Source of the DNA: Roseovarius pelagicus
GTDB taxonomy: Bacteria; Pseudomonadota; Alphaproteobacteria; Rhodobacterales; Rhodobacteraceae
Direction: 5' to 3'
NCBI RefSeq assembly: GCF_025639885.1
Contig: NZ_CP106737.1
Coordinates: 1-64,000 of the forward strand
Length of the DNA stretch: 64,000 bases
Every line of letters starts with the position of its first letter. The stretch's first letter is position 1. Made by a program: the position numbers and the translations under genes. Below are positions 44,974 through 53,351 of the stretch, in pieces. The notes below the pieces were generated by a model. It saw only the letters and a list, made by a program, of their open reading frames with translations. It ran no database searches and had not been told where the DNA came from.

Positions 44974-45780
44974 GATTGCCAAGTTGATCACGGCCTTGCG
45001 TCGGGATAGGCGATCATCATGAGAACTCCACCAACAATGCCGCGCCTGAAGGGCTTTCGTTTTCCCCACGAGATCATCTCCTATGCCGTCTGGGCTTACC
45101 ATCGGTTTGCGCTCCGCACGGCCGCTGTCGAGGATCTGCTTGCTGAGCGTGGCGTGGTCGTCAGCCGGGAGACCATTCAGCTATGGGTAAACCGGTTCGG
45201 TCCCCATTGTGCCAACTGCATCCGAAGGGATCGGCCGACACCTGCGGACAAGTGGCATCTTGACGAGGTGGCGGTGCCGATCAATGGCGTGAAACACTGG
45301 CTTTGGCGGGTGGTCGACGCAGACGGAGCTGTGCTCGACATTCTCGTACGGCCACAGCGAAACGCGAACGCCGCGCGACGTTTCCTGAAGCGGCTTGTCG
45401 CCCAATTTGGCCACTCGCGCATTGTGATCACAGACAAGCTCCGCAGCTATTTCAAGCCAGTCCACGATTTTGCGCCGAGCGCAGATCATCGCGCGCACAA
45501 AGGCCTCAACAATCTGATCGAAGGGTCACACCGGCCGACGCGGCGACGGGAAAAGATCATGGGAAGGTTCAAATCGCCGAGGCAGGCGCAAAGGTTCCCT
45601 GCTGCCCACGACCAGATCAGCATCATCTTCCGCCCCCGCCGCTATCGACTTTCCACCATATCCTACCGTCATGCCAGAGTTGATGCCTTCGGCCTGTGGG
45701 ACGATTATGCCGCCGAGATGACGGCCTGATTGCGAGAAATCACCACTCTTGCAATCTACGTCAAACAACTTGGCAATACC
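44974..45780. mobile_element. IS6-family insertion sequence with intact transposase (807 bp)
   Basis: The inward-facing ends are GGGATTGCCAAGTTG (44974-44988) and GGTATTGCCAAGTTG (45766-45780 read on minus), identical at 14 of 15 bases. The left end falls exactly at the break of the BKACE gene. Flanking octamers differ (gttccact and gtccagac), so there is no target duplication. The sequence right of it is not the missing part of BKACE, so the insertion was followed by deletion or exchange. Confidence 0.85.
45019..45729 (+). CDS. IS6-family transposase
   Basis: The protein has 236 residues, the full length for the family. Order: HTH-like LLAERGVVVSRETIQLWVNR near 40, DDE core with the first Asp in KWHLDEVAVPINGVKHWLWR near 80, the second Asp in RIVITDKLRSYF near 135 and Glu in NNLIEGSHRPTRRREKIMGR near 170. 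ATG at 45019 or 45037. It is the only uninterrupted IS6 transposase in the window, so it could still mobilise itself or act on related ends (GGNATTGCCAAGTTG) elsewhere in the region. Confidence 0.92.
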   Translation: MRTPPTMPRLKGFRFPHEIISYAVWAYHRFALRTAAVEDLLAERGVVVSRETIQLWVNRFGPHCANCIRRDRPTPADKWHLDEVAVPINGVKHWLWRVVDADGAVLDILVRPQRNANAARRFLKRLVAQFGHSRIVITDKLRSYFKPVHDFAPSADHRAHKGLNNLIEGSHRPTRRREKIMGRFKSPRQAQRFPAAHDQISIIFRPRRYRLSTISYRHARVDAFGLWDDYAAEMTA

Positions 45781-45880
45781 GTCCAGACCTGCATCGTGCA
45801 TCTTGAAGTGGTCCGGCTTTTTCGGGCAGGTTGCGGCTCTGCTAAGATGCATCCGGGTTAGGTTTCATACTGCTGCGGAC

Positions 45881-46695
45881 GGAGTTGTCACGTTAAACGG
45901 GCTGCGATTGCCTGCTCCCTAATTGCAACGTAGATCGCAGCGATGCAGGCACTATCCATCACCTACAAGCGGCACCGGTTCCCGCCCTTGATCATCGCCC
46001 ACGCGGTCTGGCGGTATGTCCGCTTCAATCTGAGCCTGCGTGACGTTGAGGAATTGCTGCTCGAATGTGGTATCGACGTGTCCTATGAAACCGTTCGGCG
46101 CTGGACGACCAAATTCGGGCCGCAGATCGCGAGGAACCTGCGGCGGCGCTAGCGCCGTCCTGGCGATGCCTGGCATCTGGATGAAGTCGTGGTGAAGATT
46201 GCGCCCTGGTCATTCTGGCTCTGGCGTGCCGTCGATCAGGACGGTGTTGTCTTGGATGAAATCCTCCAGCCCCGGCGGGACAAGCGCGCGGCAAAGCGGC
46301 TCTTGGTCAGGCTGATGAAACACTGGGGCTTCGTTCCCAGACGGATCATCACAAACAAGCTTCGCTCCTACGGCGCCGCCAAACGGGATGTCGCCCCCGG
46401 CCTTGATCATTGGTCGCACAAGGGGTCCAATAACCGCGCCGAGAACAGCCACCTGCCCTTTAGGAGACGAGGGCGGGTAATGCAAGGCTTCCGATCTCTG
46501 GGTGGATTGCAGCGCTTCGTCTCCATGCAATCCGCAACCCGCAATTGTTACTCCGCCCCAGCCCGCCGCCGTTCCGCTCTTACCATACGCTACCATCGCC
46601 TCGAAGCTTTCGAGGCGTGGAAAACCGCAGTAAACGTCGCTTAATTTCCATCTGCTCCCAAACTTGCAGACTGGACGAGTTAATGTGACAACACC
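45881..46695. mobile_element. IS6-family insertion sequence with amber-interrupted transposase (815 bp)
   Basis: The ends are GGAGTTGTCACGTTAA (45881-45896) and GGTGTTGTCACATTAA (46680-46695 read on minus), equal at 14 of 16 bases. It has cut another IS6 element, whose N-terminal piece remains at its right side. The flanking octamers (ctgcggac and gatcctcg) do not match. Confidence 0.85.
45943..46644 (+). pseudogene. IS6-family transposase with one in-frame TAG
   Basis: The translation is complete (YKRHRFPPLIIAHAVWRYVR ... WHLDEVVVKIAPWSFWLWRA ... RRIITNKLRSYGAAKRDVAP ... NNRAENSHLPFRRRGRVMQG) except for a TAG at 46150-46152, in frame between ARNLRRR and RRPGDAWHLDEV. A single base change would restore it. 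Without readthrough the product ends before the DDE core. Confidence 0.88.
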
Positions 46696-46861
46696 GATCC
46701 TCGGCGTCTGCCGTGCTAAGCGCGAAGCGATGATAGACCCATACGGCATAAGCCCAGACTTCACGAGGGAAACGGTAGTCCTTCAGGCGCGGAAGCTCAA
46801 CTGGCATCTTCATGACAAAACGCTCGACGCACCCAAGGTCCGGCAGCAAGTTGGGAATGCC
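46696..46861 (-). mobile_element. Remnant of an IS6-family element, N-terminal end only
   Basis: A minus-strand ATG at 46813 opens MKMPVELPRLKDYRFPREVW and continues YAVWVYHRFALSTADAED, matching the first 40 residues of the transposase at 45019 (MPRLKGFRFPHEI...). The reading ends where the neighbouring IS begins (46695). The outer end, 46847-46861, read on minus is GGCATTCCCAACTTG, 12-13 of 15 bases like the 44974 element's ends. The rest of the element is gone. Confidence 0.75.
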
Positions 46862-46959
46862 ACTTCAGGGGATGGTTAGTCGAAATTATCCAATACAGTA
46901 AGTCGTGGCGGTGCGCAGCATAAACTGAAGGATAATTACCCCTAACGATAAAATTACTT

Positions 46960-46969
46960 GAGATATCTC
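46960..46969. promoter_or_regulatory. Palindrome before hipBA, candidate HipB operator
   Basis: GAGATATCTC is a perfect ten-base palindrome 43-52 bases before the antitoxin start, in an AT-rich stretch with no gene. HipB-type antitoxins repress their own operon through such sites; the assignment is positional. Confidence 0.4.
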
Positions 46970-47011
46970 GCCTTTTGATTTATTCTTACTGCTAAAGGTA
47001 AGGGGCGCGCC

Positions 47012-47302
47012 GTGGCAACTGAAAATGAGCAAATGCTTCTTGCCAATGTCGGGCGGCGCATCAGGGCAACGCGTGTTAAGCAGAGCCTCAATCTTGACCA
47101 GCTCGCGCGGCTCACTGGTATCAGCGCTCCGGCATTGTCACTGATCGAGACGGGGAAGCGCGATGCCAGGCTGACGACTGTGGCCAAGATCGCTGCGGCG
47201 CTGCGTGTACCTCTCTCGACCCTAATGGATGATACACCTTCGGGCTCGGACGCTAGGACGAACGACGCGGCGCAAGGCTATGACCTTGGGGATTACCAAT
47301 GA
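47012..47302 (+). CDS. hipB: HipB-like antitoxin, XRE-family DNA-binding protein
   Basis: The protein has 96 residues from a GTG with GGTAAGGGG upstream. An XRE helix-turn-helix covers about residues 10-65 (VGRRIRATRVKQSLNLDQLA, RLTGISAPALSLIETGKRDA). The C-terminal tail is acidic and probably wraps the toxin. Its stop overlaps the hipA start (ATGA), the typical layout of a type II hipBA module. It should neutralise the kinase and repress the operon. The module lies between IS6 elements, so it may have arrived with them and could stabilise this region. Confidence 0.9.
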   Translation: MATENEQMLLANVGRRIRATRVKQSLNLDQLARLTGISAPALSLIETGKRDARLTTVAKIAAALRVPLSTLMDDTPSGSDARTNDAAQGYDLGDYQ

Positions 47303-48606
47303 CCGCTTCGGTTCCGATCTGGTTTGATGCGCTTCAAGTGGGACACGTTGATGTTGCCACTGATGGCACGCTGTCTTTGCGCTACGACGAGCGATGGCTG
47401 CAGACTTCGGGCGCGTTTCCGCTCTCGGTCACCATGCGATTGCGCGCTAAACCCTATCCGTCCGAGGTTATCTCGCCTTGGCTTGCGAACCTTCTTCCCG
47501 AAGAAGAGCAGTTGCAGATTATGACGCGCTCTCTGGGGCTGAATCAGGGGGATGTGCTAGCCGTGCTGACAGAAATTGGCGGCGATACTGCAGGGGCGCT
47601 GTCTTTCGGGGAGCCTGCGGATCCCAGCCGCTGGGCCTATACGACGCTGACGCAGTTTTACGACACAGACGATGGGGCCGAAGCCCTTGAGCGCCACTTC
47701 GCTGATCTTGGCCGCAGACCATTTCTGGTCGGCGAAGAGGGGGTGCGCCAGTCCCTTGCCGGTGACCAGAAGAAGTCGGCTTTGGCCGTTCTGGACCCGG
47801 ACGGGGTGCCTGTGCTGCGCTTGCCCGGCCCGAATGACAGGCTTGCTATTCCCCTCAACGGTGCCCCGTCTACACTGATTGTGAAACCGGATAACCCCAA
47901 TCTGCCCGGCATCACCGAGAACGAGGTCTGGTGTCTGCAGATAGCGCAGGCCATCGGCATCGAAGCTGCGCAGGCAACGATCCTCAAGGCATCTGGCCGC
48001 ACGGCGATCGGCGTGTTGCGCTATGATCGCAGGCTTGGGCGGAACGGCCAGGTTCTGCGGCTTCACCAAGAGGATTTTGCACAGGCCAATGGCATTCCTC
48101 CTGGGCGGAAATATGAACGTGGCACCCTGCGCGGGCTGGACCTCAAGGCCTTGTTGGAGACCGGACGGAACGTCAGCGCAAACGATGCCTTGGCCCTGCT
48201 TGATCAGGTTGTCTTCAACATTCTTGTGGCCAACACCGATGCCCATGCCAAGAACTATTCGCTGATCCTGCCGGTTGCGGCCGCGCCGCGGCTTGCGCCG
48301 CTTTACGACGTATCCTCTGTCCTGACTTGGCCCCACGTGGTGCAAAGTTACGCCCAGAACATCGCAGGCAAGAGGCGTACTCCGGACATGATCGCGGGGC
48401 GGCATTGGGAGAAAATGGCCCGAGACATTGGCTATCGACCGACCGATGTCCGAAAGCGGATTCAGGAACTTGTCGACAAGTTGGTGGCATGCAGGATGAA
48501 GGTCACAACCGAGGTGGCAGCACTTCAGGGTGCGACAGCGGGCTATGTCACGCAAACTGCGGAAGCCGTCGAAGGTAATGCGATGCGCATGGCCGGAAGG
48601 CTGTAG
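47299..48606 (+). CDS. hipA: HipA-family serine/threonine kinase toxin
   Basis: The protein has 435 residues. The N-terminal HipA_N domain includes SPWLANLLPEEEQLQIMTRS and GGDTAGALSF near residue 95. ATP and kinase motifs are STLIVKPDNPNLPGITENEV near 190, the catalytic loop FNILVANTDAHAKNYSLIL near 305 (Asp and Asn), and the metal-binding APLYDVSSVL near 335. This is the full HipA order. HipA of E. coli phosphorylates GltX and halts translation; the target here is not known. It overlaps the antitoxin gene by four bases and is thus translationally coupled. Confidence 0.93.
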   Translation: MTASVPIWFDALQVGHVDVATDGTLSLRYDERWLQTSGAFPLSVTMRLRAKPYPSEVISPWLANLLPEEEQLQIMTRSLGLNQGDVLAVLTEIGGDTAGALSFGEPADPSRWAYTTLTQFYDTDDGAEALERHFADLGRRPFLVGEEGVRQSLAGDQKKSALAVLDPDGVPVLRLPGPNDRLAIPLNGAPSTLIVKPDNPNLPGITENEVWCLQIAQAIGIEAAQATILKASGRTAIGVLRYDRRLGRNGQVLRLHQEDFAQANGIPPGRKYERGTLRGLDLKALLETGRNVSANDALALLDQVVFNILVANTDAHAKNYSLILPVAAAPRLAPLYDVSSVLTWPHVVQSYAQNIAGKRRTPDMIAGRHWEKMARDIGYRPTDVRKRIQELVDKLVACRMKVTTEVAALQGATAGYVTQTAEAVEGNAMRMAGRL

Positions 48607-48645
48607 ATGGTTGGAAGCCTCGACTGACCTTTTATGTGCGCCAGG

Positions 48646-49463
48646 GGGAAAGTTGCATTAATCATCAGGTTTTGACAACTTTGTGCCTTTGAGGTTGATG
48701 ATGTCACGCAGGTCTCTGTTCAAACACCATCGCTTTCCACGTGATGTCATTTTGTGCGCTGTGCGGTGGTACTTGCGCTATCCGCTGTCCTACCAGGACG
48801 TGGTCGATCTGATCGCAGAGCGCGGGATCACCATCGATCGGTCGTCCGTGTATCGGTGGGTTCAGAAGTTTGGACCCGAACTCACCAAGCGAACAGAGAA
48901 ACATCTGCACCGCGCCAGCCTTGATTGGCATGTGGATGAAGCCTACGTCCGGGTCGGCGGCAAGTGACGATATCTTTGGCGCGCCGTCGACGCGAACGGT
49001 CAAATGATCGACTTTCGCCTCACCGCAAGACGAGACGCGAGAGCTGCCAAGGCCTTTCTCAACAAAGCCATTGAACGTGTTCGGCTCCATCGGCCGGTCA
49101 CTATCATTACAGACAAAGCGCCGACTTATCGTCGTGTCATCCGCGAGATCAACCATCGATACGACCCGCACTTTGACAGCATCAAACACATTGATCGTAA
49201 GTGGCGAAACAACCTAATCGAAAGCGAACATGCCGCCATGAAGCGGCTCCTTGGCTATCGCCAAAGCTTTCGGTCGTTGCGAACAGCAAAGGCGACCCTA
49301 AGCGGAATTGAAACCATCCGAACCATCAAACGCAGCCATATCCAAAACAAGCAACCAGGCGTCAGTGGCGAGATTCAGTTCGTCAGCCAGTTGTTCGAAG
49401 CAGCTTGATATGACGGACTGACTTGATACTATTCTTACTGGCGTCAGTTAATGCAACAGTCCC
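48646..49463. mobile_element. IS6-family insertion sequence with TGA-interrupted transposase (818 bp)
   Basis: The ends are GGGAAAGTTGCATTAA (48646-48661) and GGGACTGTTGCATTAA (49448-49463 read on minus), sharing GTTGCATTAA exactly; the GGG-CTGTTGCA style is typical of IS6. Flanking octamers (gcgccagg, ttcggtca) differ. It separates hipBA from LLM cluster C. Confidence 0.85.
48701..49408 (+). pseudogene. IS6-family transposase with one in-frame TGA
   Basis: One frame reads MSRRSLFKHHRFPRDVILCA, LDWHVDEAYVRVGGK, then TGA at 48965-48967, then RYLWRAVDANGQMIDFRLTA, HRPVTIITDKAPTYRRVIRE and NNLIESEHAAMKRLLGYRQS to the end. Family members have Trp at the stop position (GGKWRYLWRAVD), so a TGG to TGA change explains it. 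The DDE core is otherwise complete. Confidence 0.88.
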
Positions 49464-49479
49464 TTCGGTCAGCCCCCGA

Positions 49480-50529
49480 TCAGGTAACGACTGCCAGTTT
49501 CTTGTCTGAAGGCTGGACAAACTCCGGCATGATATCAGCAGCGAAAAGTCGGATCATCTGCATGCAATCCTTGTGACACGGACCAAATCCGAGATTGATG
49601 CTGACCCGATCGATCCCCATGTCATGGAATGGCATGAGCCGCTCAACCATCTCTTCGGCAGAACATATCAGGAGGTTCTCGCCCATCTCTTCGACGGTTG
49701 TTCCGTTGTCTAGAGCCACGGCACGGCCATTCTTCACGATGCCCGGGCCGGTGAAGACGTTGTCAAATCGCTGCCAGTGTTCGTGTGCCATTTCCATTTT
49801 CGATCGTTTGTCAGCCTCGTCGTTGACGATAAAGGCCCCACGCGAAACTGTCAGCGTCAGGTCTTCGCCTGCCGCTCCCATTTCGTCCTTGGCACGGCGA
49901 AACGCATCAACCTGCGATTGGAAGTGCTTGAAATTACCGTGCAGCGGCGTGGTCAAGATATTGAAGCCACGCTTTGTGCAATGGTAAATTGCCTCGGGCT
50001 TCAGCACGGCCATCAGCATACGCGGCCCGCCCTTACGCAACGGGCGCGGCATGACGGTAAGCGGTTCGAACTTGTAGTACTTTCCGTCCCAAGAAACTTC
50101 TTCTTCGCTCAAAAGAGCTTGCAGAACATCCAAGGATTCATCAAACCGTTCGCGGGTCTCCTCCATCGGAACCCCAAGGCGCTCCATTTCGTAGGCATAG
50201 GCACCGCGGCCGACCCCCAAAACCAAACGCCCCTCGCAGAAGATGTCGGCCATCACGACCTCACCCGCGTAGCTGCGCATGTCATGCAGCGGGAGAACGA
50301 CCACACCGGTCAGGATTTCGATATTCTTGGTATGTGCGGCGATCTTGACCGCAGCAGTCAACGGCGCAGGGTTCACACCGAGCTCAAGCAGGTGATGTTC
50401 GGTCATAGAAACCGACGCATAACCCAACTCGTCGGCCAGTATGGCTTGGCTGACCATGCTGTTGTAGAGATCATCGCCACCCTTGGTTTTGTCATGGTGA
50501 TCCATGGAAAAGTGGATATCAAAATCCAT
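49480..50529 (-). CDS. LLM-class flavin-dependent monooxygenase (cluster C)
   Basis: The protein has 349 residues. Shared motifs are SVSMTEHHLLELGVNPAPLT near residue 40, VVLPLHDMRSYAGEVVMADI near 78, LVLGVGRGAYAYEMERLGVP near 100, SEEEVSWDGKYYKFEPLTVM near 140 and RFDNVFTGPGIVKNGRAVAL. It is very similar to the copies at 53352 and 59016. The flavin reductase gene lies 88 bases upstream, and the pair forms a two-component oxygenase. The shared 14-base sequence stands before the reductase. The substrate is unknown. Confidence 0.93.
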   Translation of the reverse strand: MDFDIHFSMDHHDKTKGGDDLYNSMVSQAILADELGYASVSMTEHHLLELGVNPAPLTAAVKIAAHTKNIEILTGVVVLPLHDMRSYAGEVVMADIFCEGRLVLGVGRGAYAYEMERLGVPMEETRERFDESLDVLQALLSEEEVSWDGKYYKFEPLTVMPRPLRKGGPRMLMAVLKPEAIYHCTKRGFNILTTPLHGNFKHFQSQVDAFRRAKDEMGAAGEDLTLTVSRGAFIVNDEADKRSKMEMAHEHWQRFDNVFTGPGIVKNGRAVALDNGTTVEEMGENLLICSAEEMVERLMPFHDMGIDRVSINLGFGPCHKDCMQMIRLFAADIMPEFVQPSDKKLAVVT

Positions 50530-50617
50530 CGAAATATCCTTTCAGTCGCAGATACTTGGGAGTGTTATCGAGATTCCGATTAATTCGCAGAAGTTCGGGT
50601 CGGCCAAATTACCGGCC

Positions 50618-51160
50618 TCAGACCGGCTCGTGTATGACGTTCAGGTAGCGATAGCCGCCGTCGTGATACGCCAACGGATATCGCCTTTCAGTCCCGACAG
50701 CGCACACTTCGCCGACAAAGATCTTGTGGTCGCCGTGGGAGGTCACCGACGATATCGCGCTGGCAAAGAACGTGGCTCCGGGAAAGCGTGGGGCCATTTT
50801 GGGCACGTCGATAAAGTCGATATTGCTGAAACGATCAGGCAGCGTATCATCGAACTCACCGCTGAAGATGCGCGCATGAAAATGCAATTCCTCGGGCAGG
50901 ACGTTGATTGTAAAACAGCCGTTTGCTTCGACTTTGCGCGCGAGGCGACACTCGGCAGGCAGGCATATCAGCACGCTTGGCGGCGCCGCTGCGACCGAGT
51001 TGAAGCCATTTACGGTGCCCCCGTAGCGCCCGGCAATCCCGTCGGTGGTCACGACAACCACGGAATTTGCGACTTGCCGCATCGCGGCAACGAAGTCTTC
51101 CAAGGTGGTAGTTTGGATGTCTTCAAGCATCTCATTACTCAATTTTTGGACCGTCGACAT
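50618..51160 (-). CDS. Flavin reductase (HpaC/NtaB-like), partner of LLM cluster C
   Basis: The protein has about 180 residues from the ATG at 51160; a longer start adds 21 residues. The flavin reductase fold is shown by VAAMRQVANSVVVVTTDGIA, GTVNGFNSVAAAPPSVLICL, NGCFTINVLPEELHFHARIF, GEFDDTLPDRF, GATFFASAISSVTSHGDHKI and the final YHDGGYRYL. It is paralogous to the protein at 58436 (shared VTTDG, GCFTxNVLPEE, YHDGxYR). It should reduce FMN with NAD(P)H for the LLM downstream. The ribosome site is weak. Confidence 0.92.
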   Translation of the reverse strand: MSTVQKLSNEMLEDIQTTTLEDFVAAMRQVANSVVVVTTDGIAGRYGGTVNGFNSVAAAPPSVLICLPAECRLARKVEANGCFTINVLPEELHFHARIFSGEFDDTLPDRFSNIDFIDVPKMAPRFPGATFFASAISSVTSHGDHKIFVGEVCAVGTERRYPLAYHDGGYRYLNVIHEPV

Positions 51161-51264
51161 TCGACTTTCGTTTTCCGGGTGCGCGATCAAGCATAGGGGC
51201 TTCCCGAATGCGCTCACCGGCATCTGAAGCGTGTCTGAACAATTGCACCTTTGTCACCAAGTGA

Positions 51265-51278
51265 AAAACGAAACTTTT
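51265..51278 (-). promoter_or_regulatory. Shared 14-base upstream motif, cluster C copy
   Basis: On the minus (sense) strand this reads AAAAGTTTCGTTTT, 105 bases before the flavin reductase start. Identical 14-mers stand before clusters D and E in the same sense orientation. In C and D the match continues with GGTGCAAT about 20 bases further upstream of transcription. It is probably a regulator-binding site; no other function is visible. The stretch up to 51628 holds no gene. Confidence 0.6.
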
Positions 51279-51628
51279 TGCGACTTCGGATCATATTTTC
51301 AAATACATATACGCCGGTAAATCCCTGGATGGCGGGGTTTCATGCAAGTCGTGTTTTTGAGTATTTCCCATCCAAAGCAGGATTTGCCTCAGGACGAGCG
51401 CCCGGCCCGCTTTGGCTGTGTTTTCCTCGCTTCGCCGGCGATGAAATGCGTTCGGAAGATCATTTCAGCCTCGGACGCTTTGATTTATTGTCCCGAAAAC
51501 GGTTATCGGGTACGTTTGAATTGAAGAAAAGCGAATGAAAATGTGGCGCTGAATCAGGTTTTTTCGATTGCCGATCAACCTAGTCGTTCATCGCCCCGAA
51601 CGTAACCGCGCCATTGAGACCGCAGCTT

Positions 51629-51897
51629 ATGCGGCTTGACTGTCGGTTGTGGATGCCAGCCGCGCCCAATTCCATGAAGAAATAGCTCAGGTCGAAAGAG
51701 ACCTTTACGATCGCTATCGCTAGGACTTTGCCGAACTGGTGTCAGAGGCAATGCCCGCGAACAGTCACGATCTCGACAGGTGCGTCGACACGATCATGCC
51801 CGCGCTCGACGGGCTCTGGCTTGACTGGGAACGGCGCCAAGACGACAAGTCACTGGTGAATGTGCTGGACGCATGCATGATGCTGGCGACGCACTAG
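51629..51897 (+). pseudogene. TetR-family (BetI-like) C-terminal remnant
   Basis: The plus strand reads MRLDCRLW, shifts frame, then ASRAQFHEEIAQVERDLYDR, a TAG, DFAELVSEAMPANSHDL, and ALDGLWLDWERRQDDKSLVN to a stop at 51895-51897. It matches the C-terminal half of the cluster B TetR (MRIDLWSAALHYDEVRHVER ... LDGLWLDWMRREDNLSVRAA). One frameshift and one in-frame stop make it dead. It indicates that cluster C once had its own TetR-type control like cluster B. Confidence 0.75.
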
Positions 51898-52015
51898 GGT
51901 CATGGCACCACTCTGGATTTTGACGCCGTGAACAGCGCAGACTGCGGTCAAATGGAGATAACATCTACTTGCTTACCCAAGTGGCGATACAATCCTGCAC
52001 GCTTGAGAAAGCAAT

Positions 52016-52906
52016 TCAAAATAGGTCCCAACGTGTCCGAAAGGCAGCGTTTTTCTTATCTATTTCTTTTGCAATGCGCTTGAGATCGACCAGAATGGGC
52101 GGGAACCATTCGGTCTCGATGAGCTGCTCATTGTATGAAACCCAGACAGAACGCCTGAAGGTAGCGACATTCTGAACCGCGAACAGATCTTCGTTTTCGA
52201 CCTGATCGAATATCATGCGTGTCGGAAAATATGCTGAACCTCCCTTGCGTTTGATCCAGCTGTGCGCCCATGATCCATGGTTTATCGTGATCGGAGGCGT
52301 AATCTCTTCCGGCTTGATCTTGGCATGCTCCATCCCGAAATCGGGCCCCCATTCGATATAGGTGTATTCGGGGTGCCAATCCGATCGCTCGCGAGGTTCC
52401 GTGGAAACCAGAACCAGGTTTTCCTCGAACAGAAATTCGACCGTGACATTGGCGCGCCGCCTTGCGTCATACATCACGGCAGCGTCGTAGATGCCTTGTG
52501 CCAAACACGCATTCAACTTGTCGGCAGGCTCGTTTTCGATCAGCAATGACAGGTCGTTGCGACTTTGGGTGATCCCGAGGATCCAGTCTTCAACAAGACC
52601 CTGCCAAAGGCCAGCTTCCCCTCCAAGCCGAAACTGCGTCGTCACACCTTGAGGCAACGTAACCTCCTGCTGCGCCTGTTGCCAAATCTGAATCAACATC
52701 TCCGCAAACGGTCGAAATTGCGTCCCCGCCACAGTTGGCGTCACGCCCGAACGGCTTCGCAAAAAGAGCTTTTGCCCCAGCTTCTCTTCGAGTGAATTTA
52801 TCCGCATGGTCACGGTGGATTGCGTTACGTTGAGGACTTCTGCGGACCAATTGAAGTTCCTGTGCTCAAGAACTGCCAGAAAAGTTTTTGCCAAGACAAT
52901 ATTCAT
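52016..52906 (-). CDS. LysR-family transcriptional regulator (between clusters C and D)
   Basis: The protein has 296 residues from the ATG at 52906 (MNIVLAKTFLAVLEHRNFNW); a TTG three codons upstream is less likely. The HTH is SAEVLNVTQSTVTMRINSLE near residue 20, followed by KLGQKLFLRSRSG and the LysR substrate domain. It is paralogous to the LysR at 55315: both share VTQSTVTxRINSLE, FHxRSRSG-like wording, IKPxEITPPITIN-like wording and a WFPxIL ending. Together the two LysR genes flank LLM D on opposite strands, so they are candidates to bind the shared 14-base motif. Confidence 0.94.
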   Translation of the reverse strand: MNIVLAKTFLAVLEHRNFNWSAEVLNVTQSTVTMRINSLEEKLGQKLFLRSRSGVTPTVAGTQFRPFAEMLIQIWQQAQQEVTLPQGVTTQFRLGGEAGLWQGLVEDWILGITQSRNDLSLLIENEPADKLNACLAQGIYDAAVMYDARRRANVTVEFLFEENLVLVSTEPRERSDWHPEYTYIEWGPDFGMEHAKIKPEEITPPITINHGSWAHSWIKRKGGSAYFPTRMIFDQVENEDLFAVQNVATFRRSVWVSYNEQLIETEWFPPILVDLKRIAKEIDKKNAAFRTRWDLF

Positions 52907-53351
52907 GGAAATCAAGCCATCCTTCGCGACAAAACGTTCATTTACTGCCTGCTTTGGCTTTGCAAGTGTCTCCTGGTGGCGTCGGTAACGTTACCAAACG
53001 AAACCAGTGGACTCGGTGAGAGTGCGCGAAGCGTAAGGTACGATTTTTTTTCGCGGGGCATCCCAACTGTTTAATGTAGTTTTCACCAGCGTGCACCGCA
53101 AAAATGTTTCCGCCAGTCGCGCCACGATTGAGAGGCCCAAACAGCTGTCGGGCGTGGCCAGCTCCGAGGCGGCGCTCTGTTTGACATCCGGCCCCGGTCT
53201 TCGCCTCGACAGGCCGTCTCGCGCCTCCCGAGTGAAAGAGGCTACAAACCGCTGTCGGATGTATGGGATGCAACGAGATCTTCCATGGAAGCCACCGGAG
53301 GGCGAGGGGCGCCGCATGCCGCAGCACCCACAATTTGGCCATTCAACACCA
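52907..53351. other. Intergenic stretch, no gene recognised
   Basis: About 445 bases between the LysR gene and LLM D (both minus). Open frames on both strands have no motif. No terminator with a T-run is evident. Confidence 0.4.

Noticed and set aside
44974..45102. Apparent N-terminal 40 residues of the BKACE frame.
   Set aside because: This stretch is IS6 sequence, including the terminal repeat; it is not BKACE coding sequence.
45526..45852. Minus-strand open frame of 108 codons over the intact transposase.
   Set aside because: Most of it is the antisense of the transposase; the N-terminal 30 codons outside the IS show no known motif.
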